This document shows positions 36,306-48,866 of a DNA stretch of 64,000 nt, one piece after another. This stretch comes from Pyrrhoderma lamaoense (taxonomy: Eukaryota; Basidiomycota; Agaricomycetes; Hymenochaetales; Hymenochaetaceae). The notes beneath the pieces are model-generated. The model worked only from the letters and a program-made list of their open reading frames with translations. It made no database searches and had not been told where the DNA came from. The position numbers were made by a program, and so were the translations under genes. Numbering within the stretch: the stretch's first letter is position 1; each line of letters opens with the position of its first letter. The stretch lies in contig NBAZ01000005.1 of assembly GCA_002794735.1 (NCBI GenBank), positions 434,001-498,000 of the forward strand, given 5' to 3'.

Positions 36306-38549
36306 CTATGAAGGGTTTGACGGTGCCACGACAAATTGTTTAGTCTTGTTCAAACTCGCAATGGTCTCGTCATCCAGACCAAGATGAGCCTTAACAAGCG
36401 TTGGGGGTGTGAGAGCGAGCCACTGTTCTAAACTGACGTCCTCGATTTTGTCTTGTTGAAACAATAGACATCAATCAAAGATCGTTTTGGTATCATGACA
36501 AAGAAAAATTGATAATTACCTGAATTGAATAATTCCAAATATACTAGAGTAGTATTTCCTGTGTTCTCAACATAATGACCCAATGAGGGCGGAACATAGC
36601 CTATATCCCCGACCTATAAATGCACACTATGAGTACATCATTACCGAGGGTTTACAAGGTAAACAAGTATACCTGGTAGTCGAACGTCCTCGCATTAGAC
36701 TGCCCCGCGAAGAGCGTCAAGCGAGCTGTTCCAGCACTAGAATATTTCAAACGTTAGCGTATACCATAGTCAGGACAAAGGGCACTAACAGGAAGTAACT
36801 CCATTCCGGTTCAGTTGGATGCCACTGTTCATATTCTTATCAGTAAATATGGACAAACGAACAGAGATATAGTCACTGACATGGAGCTCCCTGTACGATG
36901 GCTATTTAGTAAAAGTATCTTATTACCTAAACCAAGCATTCACATACCTCATCGCACCAGGTTCGACGGTGACGAGTGCACCAACAATGGTCGTGGCTAC
37001 TGGGAATACACTTGGATCGAAGAATTTAATAGAACCTCCAGCTAGAGGTGTGGCAGAGGCCTGTGAGAGTTTGAATGTGAATGGGCTTGGTACATTTCCT
37101 TCGGACTTGTCAGATCCTGCTCGCTTTGAGGAGGGATAGCTTACGAAAAAAATGTTCAGATTAGCTTGTTAAAGAAACTAGAAAACAATCCTTGCGACAT
37201 ACTGGCAGGGAAAATATAAAGTTCCTGGGATGGTATATGGTCGAAAGCGGAAATGTTTGTGTGGAAGTTCTTTGCAAGTACTTCCTTGGGAATATGTGCG
37301 GTCCAGTCGGTAAGAAGAAGAGTAGAATCCTCGCTAAAGGAGCCATCATCAAATACCTATAAATAAACCTTAGTCATATGGCCATGAAGATAGGGTCCAG
37401 GAAGAAGGCCTTGCCAGTAAGAACTCCGCTCCATCAGGATCATCGTCCGTTCCCTGAAGTGAGTGGGGGAAACCTGCCGGGAAATACCAGAGATCACCTG
37501 TGTTCTTTTGCAATGGAAATATTACAAATTGATCTAAATTTATCAAGAAGAAGAATTACCACCGTGTCAATAAATACTTGGCCATCTGGATTAATGGCCG
37601 TCACAATGACGCTTCCCTAGATTGCATATTTAGATATTATTCAGATAAATATTGATTTTAAAGTATGCAAAGACCTGTAAAACGTATGCCCACTGAACAA
37701 TCTTAGTCAGCACCGGAGATAACATCTTATAACGAAATGGACGTACTTCTGCTGTCTTATGCCAGTGGAGTTCGCTAAAAGGAGTCGAATTATCAGTCAA
37801 GGTTCCTATCTATCTAGATCGTCACATTACCGTACTGCACCCGGTAGAAGACGCATATTGACTGACGCCCTACAAAGAAGGGTATTTCAATTGCGTATTT
37901 AGGAGGAAGATTAAGATAGCTATATACATTGCAGTAGCAATTGGCATGACATCCACTGTTTAAAGGGAGATTAGCTCACACATGTTCACTCGTATAAAAA
38001 CTGTCATAGACTGAAGGTCGATGTATCTACGTACAATTCTGTTGACGAGCCCATCCTCCGGTTTGAAGGCGATTATGACTGAGTGCAAAAGGCCATTTGG
38101 CATTACCTCTGAAAAGGACATTAAATCGTATCCATAGAGCTATAACAAGCCCTGTTTTTGACGTACGTTGAACCTTGATCTGTAGAAGGAGGTGCAAGGA
38201 AATCTGGATTCTGCTGGTCTAGTAGTTGATCGTCGGGTGAGATTATACTAGCACCAAGTTGTCCTCGAATGGCTTCAGGCTCTCCGGTAAAGTCAGGGGG
38301 GAAAATCTCAACATTTGGGTTGTCACTAGCAGGAGCATCTGTCTGCTCCTCAGATGGAGCAGAGGAAACTCCGGATCCACTCCCAGATGCACTGATAACT
38401 GGGCTTAGAGATGATACTGCTGAAGCAGTGGGAGTTATCAGTTCGGATGAGGTGCCTACAGACTCGAGGGCTGATCCACTACTAACGGCTGGAGCCGCTA
38501 GAGTACTCGAAGCAACTAAGAGACAATGTAGGAAACGGAAATTGAGCAT
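36306..38549 (-). CDS. Secreted oxalate decarboxylase (bicupin)
   Basis: Manganese enzyme converting oxalate to formate and CO2, commonly secreted or wall-bound in wood- and litter-decay fungi. Met at 38549 starts a signal peptide (MLNFRFLHCLLVASSTLAAP), followed by about 90 Ser/Pro/Gly-rich residues. Cupin 1 carries the metal ligands in RELHWHKTAEWAYVL and the lid motif DDGSFSEDSTLLLTDW. SEDST has the Glu associated with decarboxylase rather than oxidase activity. Cupin 2 repeats the site in RELHWHPTEPEW and includes GDIGYVPPSLGHYVENTG. The ending is NKTKQFVVAPSNPS with a TAG at 36306-36308. There are many short introns, some inside the metal-site motifs. Both metal sites look intact. Confidence 0.9.
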
Positions 38550-38660
38550 TGCTGGTGAGACGGCAAACCCCTGTCCTAAAGTTGAAAAGCTAGCAGATAT
38601 ATATATATAACTTTTATTCTTGGGATACTTGAACAGATCATTCCTAAAAACCTCATGTAA

Positions 38661-38697
38661 GTCTCACATATTGTGAAAACCAATATGTCGATGAGAC
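38661..38697. repeat. Small imperfect inverted repeat
   Basis: Left arm GTCTCACATATTG and right arm CAATATGTCGATGAGAC can pair around a 7-nt loop, with a CGAT interruption in the right arm. It lies upstream of the oxalate decarboxylase start. It may be a hairpin of no function. Confidence 0.35.
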
Positions 38698-39181
38698 CCC
38701 GGAGTCAACTAGTTAGAAATTTGAGAGGATAGAGATAATATCGGGATTTTACTCAAGAAATTCTGATATGCATATAAGAAGCAAGCGTCCCTAAACGGAC
38801 TTGAAGAACCCATTATCCGGAAGGGCACACGAGGGACAAAGAGACAAATTGGCGAGAATAGTGATGGACACGGCAGACGAAGTCTTAAAATAGATTCTCT
38901 CATTTTTCGGATGCAACAAGAGATACGTTGCCATTATCTCTGCTAACGACTCTGATATTACAAATACATTAGACGCTTTAAGCAAGAAAATTCCGTACAG
39001 AAAGCATAACGTGTTATAGGTACTGCCTTTTGTAGGTCCTCGGCAGTGTGTCAATATCAGGCCAGAATAATCTCCGCATTCCCATCCAATATGCTACTAA
39101 GTATATGCCAGTTAATGAAGGGCTTCACCAGAATTAGAAAATTCATACATTACTAGGTGCAAGTATGCGAGGATACAGAAC

Positions 39182-39660
39182 TTAAATAAAGTCCATTAGG
39201 TCCGAATCCTCGGGACCGGACTTCTTGCCCGGTTCTTAAACCATAATTATAGAATTACTTTGCTTCTCTGAGACTACTCACTCAAATGAAGTAAGACCCC
39301 CTGCGAATGAAAATTTCGTCCTCTTGTATAATGGGTCCTATATACCCAGCTCGGCGATACTTCAGTAGTACCATCCTAAGTATCCATTAAAAGATAAAAA
39401 TAGCTCTTCTTGATAAGGAGGCAGCACATACCGGATCAACAGAAGCACACGTCGCGTCGAATATCACTACACAAAAGTACCTATTTATCCAATATTATTG
39501 AATATATAATGGTGATAATGACTAGAGAAGAGTAAGTTCAAGGGGAAGGCACGAAATAACTAACGTGATTGAATGCGATATTCACCGTAGTGAAACCCAT
39601 ATCCTTGCCGACAAAAGAGCCCTCGAGTACCGTTTCTAATTCTATGAGATTTGTTGACAT
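39182..39660 (-). CDS. Small unknown protein, about 93 aa, four exons
   Basis: No open frame here exceeds about 60 codons, but four short exons join in phase. The first begins MSTNLIELETVLEGSFVGKD at 39660 and runs to a GTTATT donor. The second gives MIFDATCASVDP, ending at GTATGT. The third gives TTEVSPSWVYRTHYTRGRNF then HSQGVLLHL, ending at GTGAGT. The last gives KPGKKSGPEDSDLMDFI and a TAA at 39182-39184. The family is unknown. The first donor is weak, so the model is tentative. It is a candidate for a gene missed by length-based calling. Confidence 0.4.
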
Positions 39661-42600
39661 TTTTTCGTCTTTTGATTGGTCCTTTCTTCCCGAAAAATTT
39701 CTCACTTATACAAGAGGAGTATGGAACAAGTGATTTTGTCGTCATTTTCTATCTTGCATTCGCCGTTTTTCGGCACAAAACGGGGCATTAATCCATGAAT
39801 AAAAGCTTGCCTCCGCCGCGGTATCGGAGTTAAGTGTAATTTTGGGCCAGTACAAACCACTACATAGATATTCAGTCTGACCAGAGTTGTCATAAGTTAG
39901 TAAGTATACGAGAAAAGAGGTTGTGGACTTTCTTCAATACCTCGAATGTGGGTAGGATACAATCTTGACTCATATAATCCGCAGAGAGTATCCATCGCAC
40001 ATAGACATAGATCGAATCATTCAGACGGAGCCTAATTACCGAAGACGCACATACTATATGCTTGGCCAACGTCATTCGACCAGTCCCCAGGTTTATTTCT
40101 TCAACCAAGAGCTTTCAAGATGCCGAACCAGGGTGAGTAGAAAAGACGATCTCAAGGTAAAGAGATGCAATGCAGGTGTGGGTTGGTTCATCATGCTGAT
40201 TAAATAGAACATCCTAGGGATTATAAGTCTCAGGATAGGGGTTCAGTAGCGAATCCCCTTTGCTATGAATCCTTTCTTAACTACATATTCGTACATTTCT
40301 TCAGTCTACATTCCTAGTCAGAGTTTGATCGCATCAGACGCATTGGAGTACGTTCAGTACCATGGATACACATTCTGTAAATGTAAGTAAGCTTAGACTA
40401 GACGAAGTAGAGCTGCAAAACAGTCAGTCATGACCCAAGCCGGAGGGTGCTTGGTAACGTGACTTCTCTGGTGATTACTTGATCAGATTTTTATCTATCT
40501 GCAGTAAAAGACTTATCAAACTTTGCATTTTTCGAACTATAATTACTGTAAAGCTGACTGATAGATTTAAGGCTCGGAAACTTTGTACCAGTAAGTGAGC
40601 TTATTGTCTCCGATTCTAGATTGTCGATGTGAAATTGCTTTTGTCCGAGTGCTTGACGTATCCGTCTCATATTATTGGATAAAGAAGGGAATCCTTCGGA
40701 ATTTCTAGTATGCCGTCGACCACGTCCCAGATGGGATATCATCACAGCTTCAAGCCTTGAGAAGAGAAAATACGGCACTTCAATGCAGATAAAGGAGATC
40801 GAGGTCTGCGAAGCGGGCATTATACAATTGCGCAATATGCGTGAATTGTTCCCGGGAAAATAACGCTAGACCTGAATAACTGTGCAACGGCGCCGGTCTG
40901 TGAGACTTTATTACCGGTGTTGAGTTATCTACCGATCTGGTTGCTCCCTGTGTATATCAAGCACTTCTCAACTCGGCATTCAAAACAAGGTCTTGATCAT
41001 GAACAATATTTTTCATCGTATGTCATGATATAAAATGCATAGATATCTTTTGGAAGTGTCATCGGAGTAAAGAATGCCAGAAGGCAGATGACCCGTTTCT
41101 CTCGGAAGGAACCCTGAAGTTCAATGTGTTGAGAAGAATTAGTAAAGACACTGTATCTTGTACGTGTCGTACATGTATGATCACGATACAACAAACCTTA
41201 CGACATGGGACTTCGTTTCATGGCTACTTACTGAACAGTATCTTCTCACTATCTCGAATATGCTATTACGTAGAGGATGTCAAGAGAATGGAAGTATTGT
41301 GCCATGACCGTGATAGAAGTGTTTCTATTAATAATATGAAGACAATGGTCCTGAATGATTATTTATAGTTAAAGAAACATCAGTGTATTCACTGGAATTC
41401 GGTCTTCACTAAAGTCCGACATTTTTTCTTTACAAAGCAATCACTCCGGAATCAAAGGGTAGACGATGATTTCAAACCCCAGAACATCCGGAATCAATAT
41501 CCAATATGTCCATAAACCGATACAACCACACTTAAATTTGTATTGATCATCTTCATTAGAAAATAACACAATCTAATAATAAACATACTTCTCTTCGTCA
41601 AGCGATTGTATAAAGAATGCTAGACGGACCGATTTTTGAATTCTAATAATAAGCGCAATGCTGCCAGTAATATAAAACTTCTACTCAGAGCCATAAGGAA
41701 CGCACATCATCTCTATGTGAAATTGGTAAGATAAGGATATTTTGTATAGAACTTGCTCGGTCAGTGAGTTGATTCTTATTAAACTGGGAGACTTTGTGCC
41801 TTCTCTGGAGATAGTTCACCCTAACTTTAGTTCGATGTGAATAAACAGGTCCTATTTCGAGCTTGAGCTTAATATTGTTAGACGGCCAGTAGCATGCTAT
41901 CTCTGAAATGCAAGTTTGACGTGTCCAAAAGAATGCACATAACTCGTGCCTGAGTGTTTCAGTAAGGCAGTTCTACTGTAAATTTGGTGCTTGTTGACTG
42001 ACTTCATACCGCGCTAATGTCTTCTGACCAGATATTTGAGTCTTAATTCACATGTATTCTTAGAAAATTTCACCTGCACTGAGATATCAATCTCCCTTCC
42101 ATCTATCCCTAGAGCAAGATAAAAATGGACATGAGTGAGATGGCGTGACGTCCGAATAACAATAGTAAACAATACGGGGGTATTTGAAGCTTCTAGTCAA
42201 AGTATCAAATTTATATATTGAACTAAACACCCCTCAAGGCTGTGAGTCTCCTCTTTAACTCCTTAAAGGTCCCCGTAGCTCATCCCTCCCAGTAGATGGC
42301 TCTGGGAATGAAGTTTATCTCCTTATGGAAAAAGCCTGTGGTAGTTGTTCACAAGGCTTCATACTTCTCGGAGATTTCTCTTGTATATGTACGTATTCCT
42401 CAGGACACAATCTATTTCAGGGGAAGAAAGTTTTCATGAGATTATCTGATACAACTGAGAAGTACTTCTTTGATAGGCTAGTAAGTGTCAATCAGTATAA
42501 TAATATCGAATAAGAAGGTAGGGAGAGAAGAAAGATGGTGTTTGCATCTTAACATAGGTTTACAAATATGCTGTAACTAGCTCTTTCGGTAAGTCACAAA

Positions 42601-44226
42601 TATCCTGCTTGAGGCTATCCTTCCTACATGGTCAACGCAAAAACTATTAATGATTTGAAGACGATCGGATGAAAACGGACTTTTTTCCATTTGATGTCTT
42701 CAAAACATAAAAAAGAGAATCAATGGCGGTCATCTGCCCCCCTTCTCAATCAGAGTTCTTCCGAAGAATTCCACGATTCACGGTTGAAACATCTTAGCCA
42801 TACGGAGGAGTATGTTTTTTTATAGTCAATATCACCAGTAACTCCGACAAAACTCATGTACTCAATGATCTTTGGCCCTACCAAATCTTCACTAGTAGCG
42901 ACTATTCAGAATATAATAAACAAATGCAAACATACAATAATAAAATGCCACGTAAACAGTTCCGAAGTTGATATGCCGTCCCCCCTTTTTGATTCGATTT
43001 CGCTGATTTTCCTAAACGTTGGAATTGGTTCAAAAAGCGTAGAAGATGAAAGAGAAGCATAACAGAGAGGTTTCGGGAGTTCTAAACTTTACTCGCAGAA
43101 AAACTATGGAATACTACAGAAAATTTGCATATGTCTTTATATAGGTGGATACACGAATGGACGCCAGGCACTAGAACATAAGCAAATGTCAGGAGAGAGA
43201 ATACCAGAAAAGCGTATGTCGCCCAGGCTCCTAGATTCTATATATCCGTTGAATTTCGAACATTATATTCCGGTGTGTATCACTCACTAAATATCTAACA
43301 ATCTGCTTGTTCCTTGGGGATGCTTTTTCTCATGATTCTGCTTATAAAATTGTGTGTAGTGATATTCCATGAATCAACGTTACTTCCTATGTTGACTCAG
43401 ACGCCGTATCTCATTGAAAAATATGGCGAACTCTGTGACTAGTAGTGGACATAGCAAACCCAAGGCATAAATCAAGAGTTGTTAATTATACAAATATCGA
43501 TTACATATTCTCTCATGAAACTCCATTCATCGTCTGCACCTTTGCATCCTGTGCGTGTGCATGTGACGAGATTATGGCCCACGAAGGAGGGAAATTGGAG
43601 AAAGGGGACGGCGTAGTGAGATATACCACCAGTAACTCAGCATGCAAACTCATTGTTACTCACATTCAATGTGTCATACAACATTGTATGAACAAGAACG
43701 TTAACCCATGAACGAATCACATCTAAGCTATTTGTCCACAGGAAATTTTCTTTATATTATATATATAGCCTACTTGGGGATTACATAAACAAAAATCAAT
43801 TGCCATGTGTGCTTTTCATGCTTTGAACATTATCAAATGAAGAAGAAAAAAAATCGGTCGAGAAACGAAAACTGGCTGACTAGTTGCTCACGCCGCATAA
43901 AATCCACAAGATTACAAAAAAAGTATAACAACTACATATATTATCACACAAGAGGGGCCACCAACAAGCTGCTGTCAAAGAATTTTGTATCATGAAAATA
44001 TTTGGACCCTCATTAACGTACTTTAAAATGGGGAAACACTGACTAAAGTGAATATGCAACAGTCACATAAACTGCAGAAAGGAGATCCAGGTCCTTCATC
44101 AAAAAAAAATATGGGGGGTTGCTGGAGACTAAGTGTGGTGAACGAGTAAAAACCAGTCCTTAGTAGGCAGATAAAAGCTAACATGGAGGATGAAAAAAGA
44201 AGACTGAAGTGCAAGAAATTGTGGAT
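39661..44226. other. Gene-poor AT-rich region
   Basis: About 4.5 kb with only short, scattered open frames on both strands. The most coding-like are a plus-strand stretch at 42250-42483 (VYLLMEKACGSCSQGFILLG) ending at a GTAAGTG donor, and a minus-strand frame at 40491-40835 containing SEGFPSLSNNMRRIRQALGQ. Neither could be extended into a gene. No terminal inverted repeats, transposase or reverse-transcriptase motifs were recognised. It may be an old degraded insertion or a long regulatory region for the zinc-finger gene beyond. Confidence 0.45.
42250..42483 (+). CDS. Possible exon of an unknown gene
   Basis: A plus-strand frame with protein-like text: SSLPVDGSGNEVYLLMEKA, then SQGFILLGDF and KKVFMRLSDTTEKYFFDRL. 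It ends at a consensus GTAAGTG donor near 42481. Upstream and downstream exons were not identified. Low confidence; it may be a relic. Confidence 0.2.
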
Positions 44227-47200
44227 TTAAGAACGTAAAAGAGTGTTACTATCAACGCTAGGTACACCAGGTTGTGGAGCACTGATGTTATTATTTATGC
44301 TTATAGGCGGGGCAACTACCACTCCTTTCGGATGATTGGGTTGTAAAGGGCTCGCGGTATAAGAAGCAGGACTAGCATTCTGGTCCTGGTGAGAATGTAA
44401 ATGCAACTCGCTCATATCCAATTCTCCCACTGACGGACGCGCTGCCGATGGCGCGCTCTGTCTCCGGTAGCGATCCATGAGAGGTTCAGAATGCAGAACT
44501 TGCATCCCTCTATGATAGCTTGCATGGTTCTCATTTCCATCTCTGAAGCCTTTACTAGTATTTCCTGCTTGTCCGTCCACAAAATCCATAGCGGGAGAAG
44601 CAGAAGTCGATAAGGAAGCAGTAGATGCTTCCTCACTCGGTAAATCAGCCTCAGAGTCCGTATCTTCTACAGCCTCCTCACTTCCCCACCTAAAAAACGC
44701 ACGTTTCTGAGTAGCATTCTCAAGAGTTTGCGAGGCTAACCGCTTGAAACTCGGCCTCGAGGTCGAGGTCGAAGAGCTCCCATTGGGCGGATTATCGTCA
44801 CTTGAGCTACCGCTCCCATCTAGTCCTGAGAAAATAGACATCGCTCCCGGATCAGTAAATATGTGTGCATATTGGGAACCCAATTGTGGTTGTGGGCTGG
44901 CAGAAGAGGAAACGCTAGTCCTTCCTTTCCTTGGAACAAGATTCAGATTATTTAGTGGTTTTCTCGCTAAAACAGCTTGCTCGTAAGACTTCAAATCATC
45001 CGGAACAGCAAGTTGTGCAAAGCTTTGGCTGTGACCATTGTTCCCAAAGCCATGATTAGTGTTGTTCGAACCCACTCGAGAGACAGACTTTTCATCCGAC
45101 GGAGTCCTCACACTTGGCAATGAAGCAACACGTGACAGTCCACGTTTCGGTGTTGGACGCATGGCTTCACCAAGAGCCCCGAGTTGATTATTTATTAGCT
45201 CAGCTTTTGGTGTCATACCAAAGTTTGAACCAAGCATTGGCCCTGTTAGAGGAGTGCGTAGGTACTGCTTCCAGAACTCACGAAGTTCACGTAATTCCGC
45301 GTCGCGATCATTTTCCGAAGTACCTGAAGCCCCGGCTCCCGTAGAAGACGAGGACAAAGAAGGTTGTATACCATTATTTGCGCCACTGAAAGCGTTGTAG
45401 CTACTCTCTCCATTTCTGAATGGTCTTGGTGTTGAATCTGACGGTGGTAGCTTCATAGCATGTTGGGTAAAGAAGGGGGCATTGCCTTCCATATTCATGC
45501 CTAAATTCATACCACTGGTGCCTGTATTAAAGTCGGCAATAAATGGTTGATCGCCATCCATATCTGCTAAGGACATCATCCCAAAAGAACTTGCAACCCT
45601 TCCTTCCCTGGAAGGGGGCATCATTCTTTGACCTTCACCATCAAATTGAGAATAAAGCGCGTTGAATGGTGGTTGTTGAGGTTGCTGCTGATCAGACGAT
45701 GACGTAGAGGAGCTGAAATCCAGCGGTAGATGCACACTAGATGAATTCGCAGAGTTTGGAGCAGATGCACCACTAGTGTCGCTGAAGCCATCTACTGATC
45801 CACGGCGCTGTTGCAAACTATAAAATCCACCACTGCTTGAGCTTCCATGGCCATGGAAGTCCAAGTTTGTAGGATTTAGTAATGCTGAAGGACCACCGAT
45901 CTGATGAGATGCTGTAGCACTGGTGGGAAGGTATTGGGAAAAACTTTCGTCTACCTTCCTCTGATTATGTTGTTGAAGCGCCAATGGAACATTCCAATTG
46001 CCCTGTAGCTGTTGTTGTTGCTGAAGAGTATAATAATCACTTGGATTAAGATAGCCAAACCCTGTTTGATTCATGGCCCTGTAGCGAGCCGCAGCCAGAT
46101 CAGGGGATGAATCGGGACCCGAGTCTGTCATCGTAGATAAGCTGAGCGATGGAGTGTCAGAATAATCGCTCTCCCAAGAAGGCGCACCTGGTGGGGGATT
46201 GAAAGCAAACTGTGCATTTGGGTGTATTATTGATTGTACATTTGCATAGAAAAGATCTCCTCCGGTACCCATAGAAGGAACTGTCATGGGAGGAGGACCC
46301 ATAAAAAGCTCATCCGGTCGTGGCATCGATGAAGCTAAACTAGAGGAAGAAGCGGCCGAATCAACGGAATGGGAGTGCTTGTGTCCTGGACCTGAAGGAG
46401 CCGTTTGCCTTTGAAATTTGACATACGTACAAGCCGACTTGAGTTGAAGACATTTTGCTGTTTATTAAGGAACGAACAAGTACGATGAGTTTGCGCGCAG
46501 AAAACATGGAACAGAACGGGAGAATCGTGTGAAATAGGACGTACAACAAGGGTTGGCACCATCACAAGGGCGAGTTGCCATCACGCATTGGTCGCAGGCT
46601 TGTTTGCTCGTTGTTGCACGAGTGGATGAGGCGCCATGAGCGCCCTTCCGTCGGGTTGGCGCAGTGGTCGTCGGTGGTTTGTCGCCAGCATGACATTTAT
46701 TCACATGCCTAGATAGCAAGTCACTAAGAGATGAAGAACAACCATCGGGAGGCAAATAAAGTCTATATCAGACAAAAAGAAGTAATAAAATAATAATTAC
46801 ACACCTTCTTGCGAACTGATCTCCGCAGTGCTGGCATTTGTAAGGTCGATCTCCAGTGTCTGAGATAAAAGAAAAAAGTTTAAAAGGGTGCGAAGTCAAT
46901 ATCTAATCCAGACCAGTAAAGCATATAGACGAAGTAGCCAGAACAAGGTTAAGAACATTACTGGGGGAATGAGAGGGGCAAGTGTGCCCCCCTACTCCTC
47001 TGTTCCAGACCTGTTGCTCCAAGATGGAGCAATGATGGCGGCTTGTTGGCGTAGCGACGGCATGAAATACTCACGGGAACGCATATGTCTTGCTACATGC
47101 TGTGGACGGGTGAATGTCGCTTGGCAAACAGGGCATTTGTGGTCGCCGGCCATCGTCGTTGTCGTTGTCGATGTCGGTGAATGTGTTGTCGGGGGAAGTA

Positions 47201-47240
47201 CAGAGTCGGTAAGAGCTAAACTAGGGGGTTGGGTGGTCAC
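44227..47240 (-). CDS. Transcription factor with tandem C2H2 fingers and a Zn2Cys6 domain
   Basis: Predicted nuclear DNA-binding regulator. Exon 1 (Met 47240, or 47153 at MAGDHKC) carries the first C2H2 finger, CPVCQATFTRPQHVARHMRS. The second finger, CQHCGDQFARR then DLLSRHVNKCH, is split by introns. After a short basic linker comes a Gal4-type cluster: ACDQCVMATRPCDGANPC, completed after an intron by KCLQLKSACTYVKFQRQ. The spacing C-x2-C-x6-C-x5-C-x2-C-x6-C is canonical. The last exon (about 700 codons, to 44227) is Ser/Gln/Asn/Gly-rich and disordered, as in activation regions, with no fungal-specific TF middle domain seen. The target genes are unknown. Confidence 0.85.
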
Positions 47241-47401
47241 CCGTCCTAAAGAGCGCTCTCCAACTAAGACGTCATATGTCTCAATTTAGGAATTTTCTGA
47301 AAATTCACTTCCTTTTTCACATATATTTCTGCAAATTGTCTGCTACAACTCCAAACTATCAGATACATATACAAAACTACATTTTATCCTAGTTAACGAA
47401 T

Positions 47402-48866
47402 CTACGTCCTGGATACTGTCGCTGTAATAAGACCACTCGGAGCCGCAATTGGACAGAACACCTCTGCATTTGCAGGGGTCATGTTGTCCAAGCCAATATA
47501 TTTCATATCAACCGGCACATAATGCTTGTTTGGCAACGCATATCCACATTTCACTACGTTCGCGTGTTCACTCACAATTAGCGAAGCCATCTTATATAAT
47601 GTTGCTTGTACACTAGCACTCTCATCTGTGGCAAAGATATCCAGCGTGATTTCACGAGCACGTGAGGCGACTTCGTCAAACGTGTAAGACTTTTTCAAAG
47701 ACGAAAGCGTCTCGAGGAGCGAATCATGTTGTCCAAGAGAGATGGGGGAGAAGGTATACTGCAAATCGACTGCCGTAGAGAAAATGCGGTCGTTGACCTC
47801 CACCAGCGTTGTGAACTCATCCCGGACAAAGTTCTCAAAAGCAGAGCCACTCGATTTGAGTACTGTCAGGGAATAATTGTTTATTTTGTTAGGTCAATAT
47901 CAAAAAATAGAATATTGGATGAAGTACCAAGTAGGTCATTGATCCCCGACGTCACTGTAGCCGTCATAGCATCCTTACCCTTCGTCCCATCAATCTACAA
48001 ATTATATTCCGTCAGACACAAAATCAGCATCACGCTATCTTCAAATCAACAACTTTTAGTCAATCTTTACCTCTACACTCGTAACCCTTTTTTCATCTCC
48101 GTCTCTCCAGAATGAATGTTGGTGGGCCTTCTTTTCTTTTCCAACAAGGATGCGTTGCCAACGGAGTTGATTTACTTTAACGAACGCCTTGTTCAAGTGT
48201 GCATACTTCCCAATCAAGAATGCGCCAAGATGAAGGGCAAAGAGTTCTGGGACCAGAATAAACGGGGACGTCTTTGCTAGGTCTAGTAACCGCAAGAACC
48301 ACAATAGTAGGTATGTAAGGTAACAGCGTTGAATTAGTAGGTTTTGTAATAATGACGTTTTCAGAAGCAAAGCGCAGGGGTGGAAGAATGGAACACAAGT
48401 ACATGAGCATTAGAGCATATTCACAGATAAATTCGATTGATAACACGCACAATATGTGATATTTTTGACTGAAATAACGCATATACCTCAGCTTATTGAA
48501 CTTGACATACTGTAGTAAGGACTTACTGGAATCGGTGGCAACAACTACAGAGTTGTCCGCCTGGGTGAAACTGTGCAAAAGGACCAAGGAGGGTCAATCA
48601 GTCATTATTCTTGTAATGCCATCTTCATGCAGCATCGTCTATAGATCATCCCTAACCCCACTTGGGATGATGATGACACAAAGCGGAAAATAGAGTAGGA
48701 GACTCGGAAGGAGACCGTACCTTGTCTCGATAGCGCCCTCTACAAGTGCACAAACTTCATACTCCACAACATCGTGCCAACCCTCATTTCGAACTACTCG
48801 ACATACACGCACTTTGTCCTTTCCATAGCGCGCCGCGGAGAGTCCGATATCGCCAGTCGACATATC
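47402..48866 (-). CDS. Urate oxidase (uricase)
   Basis: Cofactor-free oxidase of purine degradation, normally peroxisomal. Met at 48866 (alternative 48878) starts MSTGDIGLSAARYGKDKVRV then VVEYEVCALVEGAIETSF and TQADNSVVVATDSSK. Later exons give AKTSPFILVPELFALHLGAF, HQHSFWRDGDEKRVTSVEV, GTKGKDAMTATVTSGINDLL, SAFENFVRDEFTTLVEVNDR and, near the end, IFATDESASVQATLYKMAS, YALPNKHYVPVDMKYIGL and NAEVFCPIAAPSGLI. These cover the active-site and C-terminal signatures of the family. The visible protein ends ..ATVSRT, not an SKL-like peroxisomal signal. One small exon near 48380 remains unsolved. Confidence 0.88.

Noticed and set aside
36306..38549. Oxalate oxidase instead of decarboxylase
   Set aside because: It has two cupin metal sites and the SEDST lid with Glu, which indicate decarboxylase.
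46888..47289. 133-codon plus-strand frame
   Set aside because: Antisense of the C2H2 finger exons.
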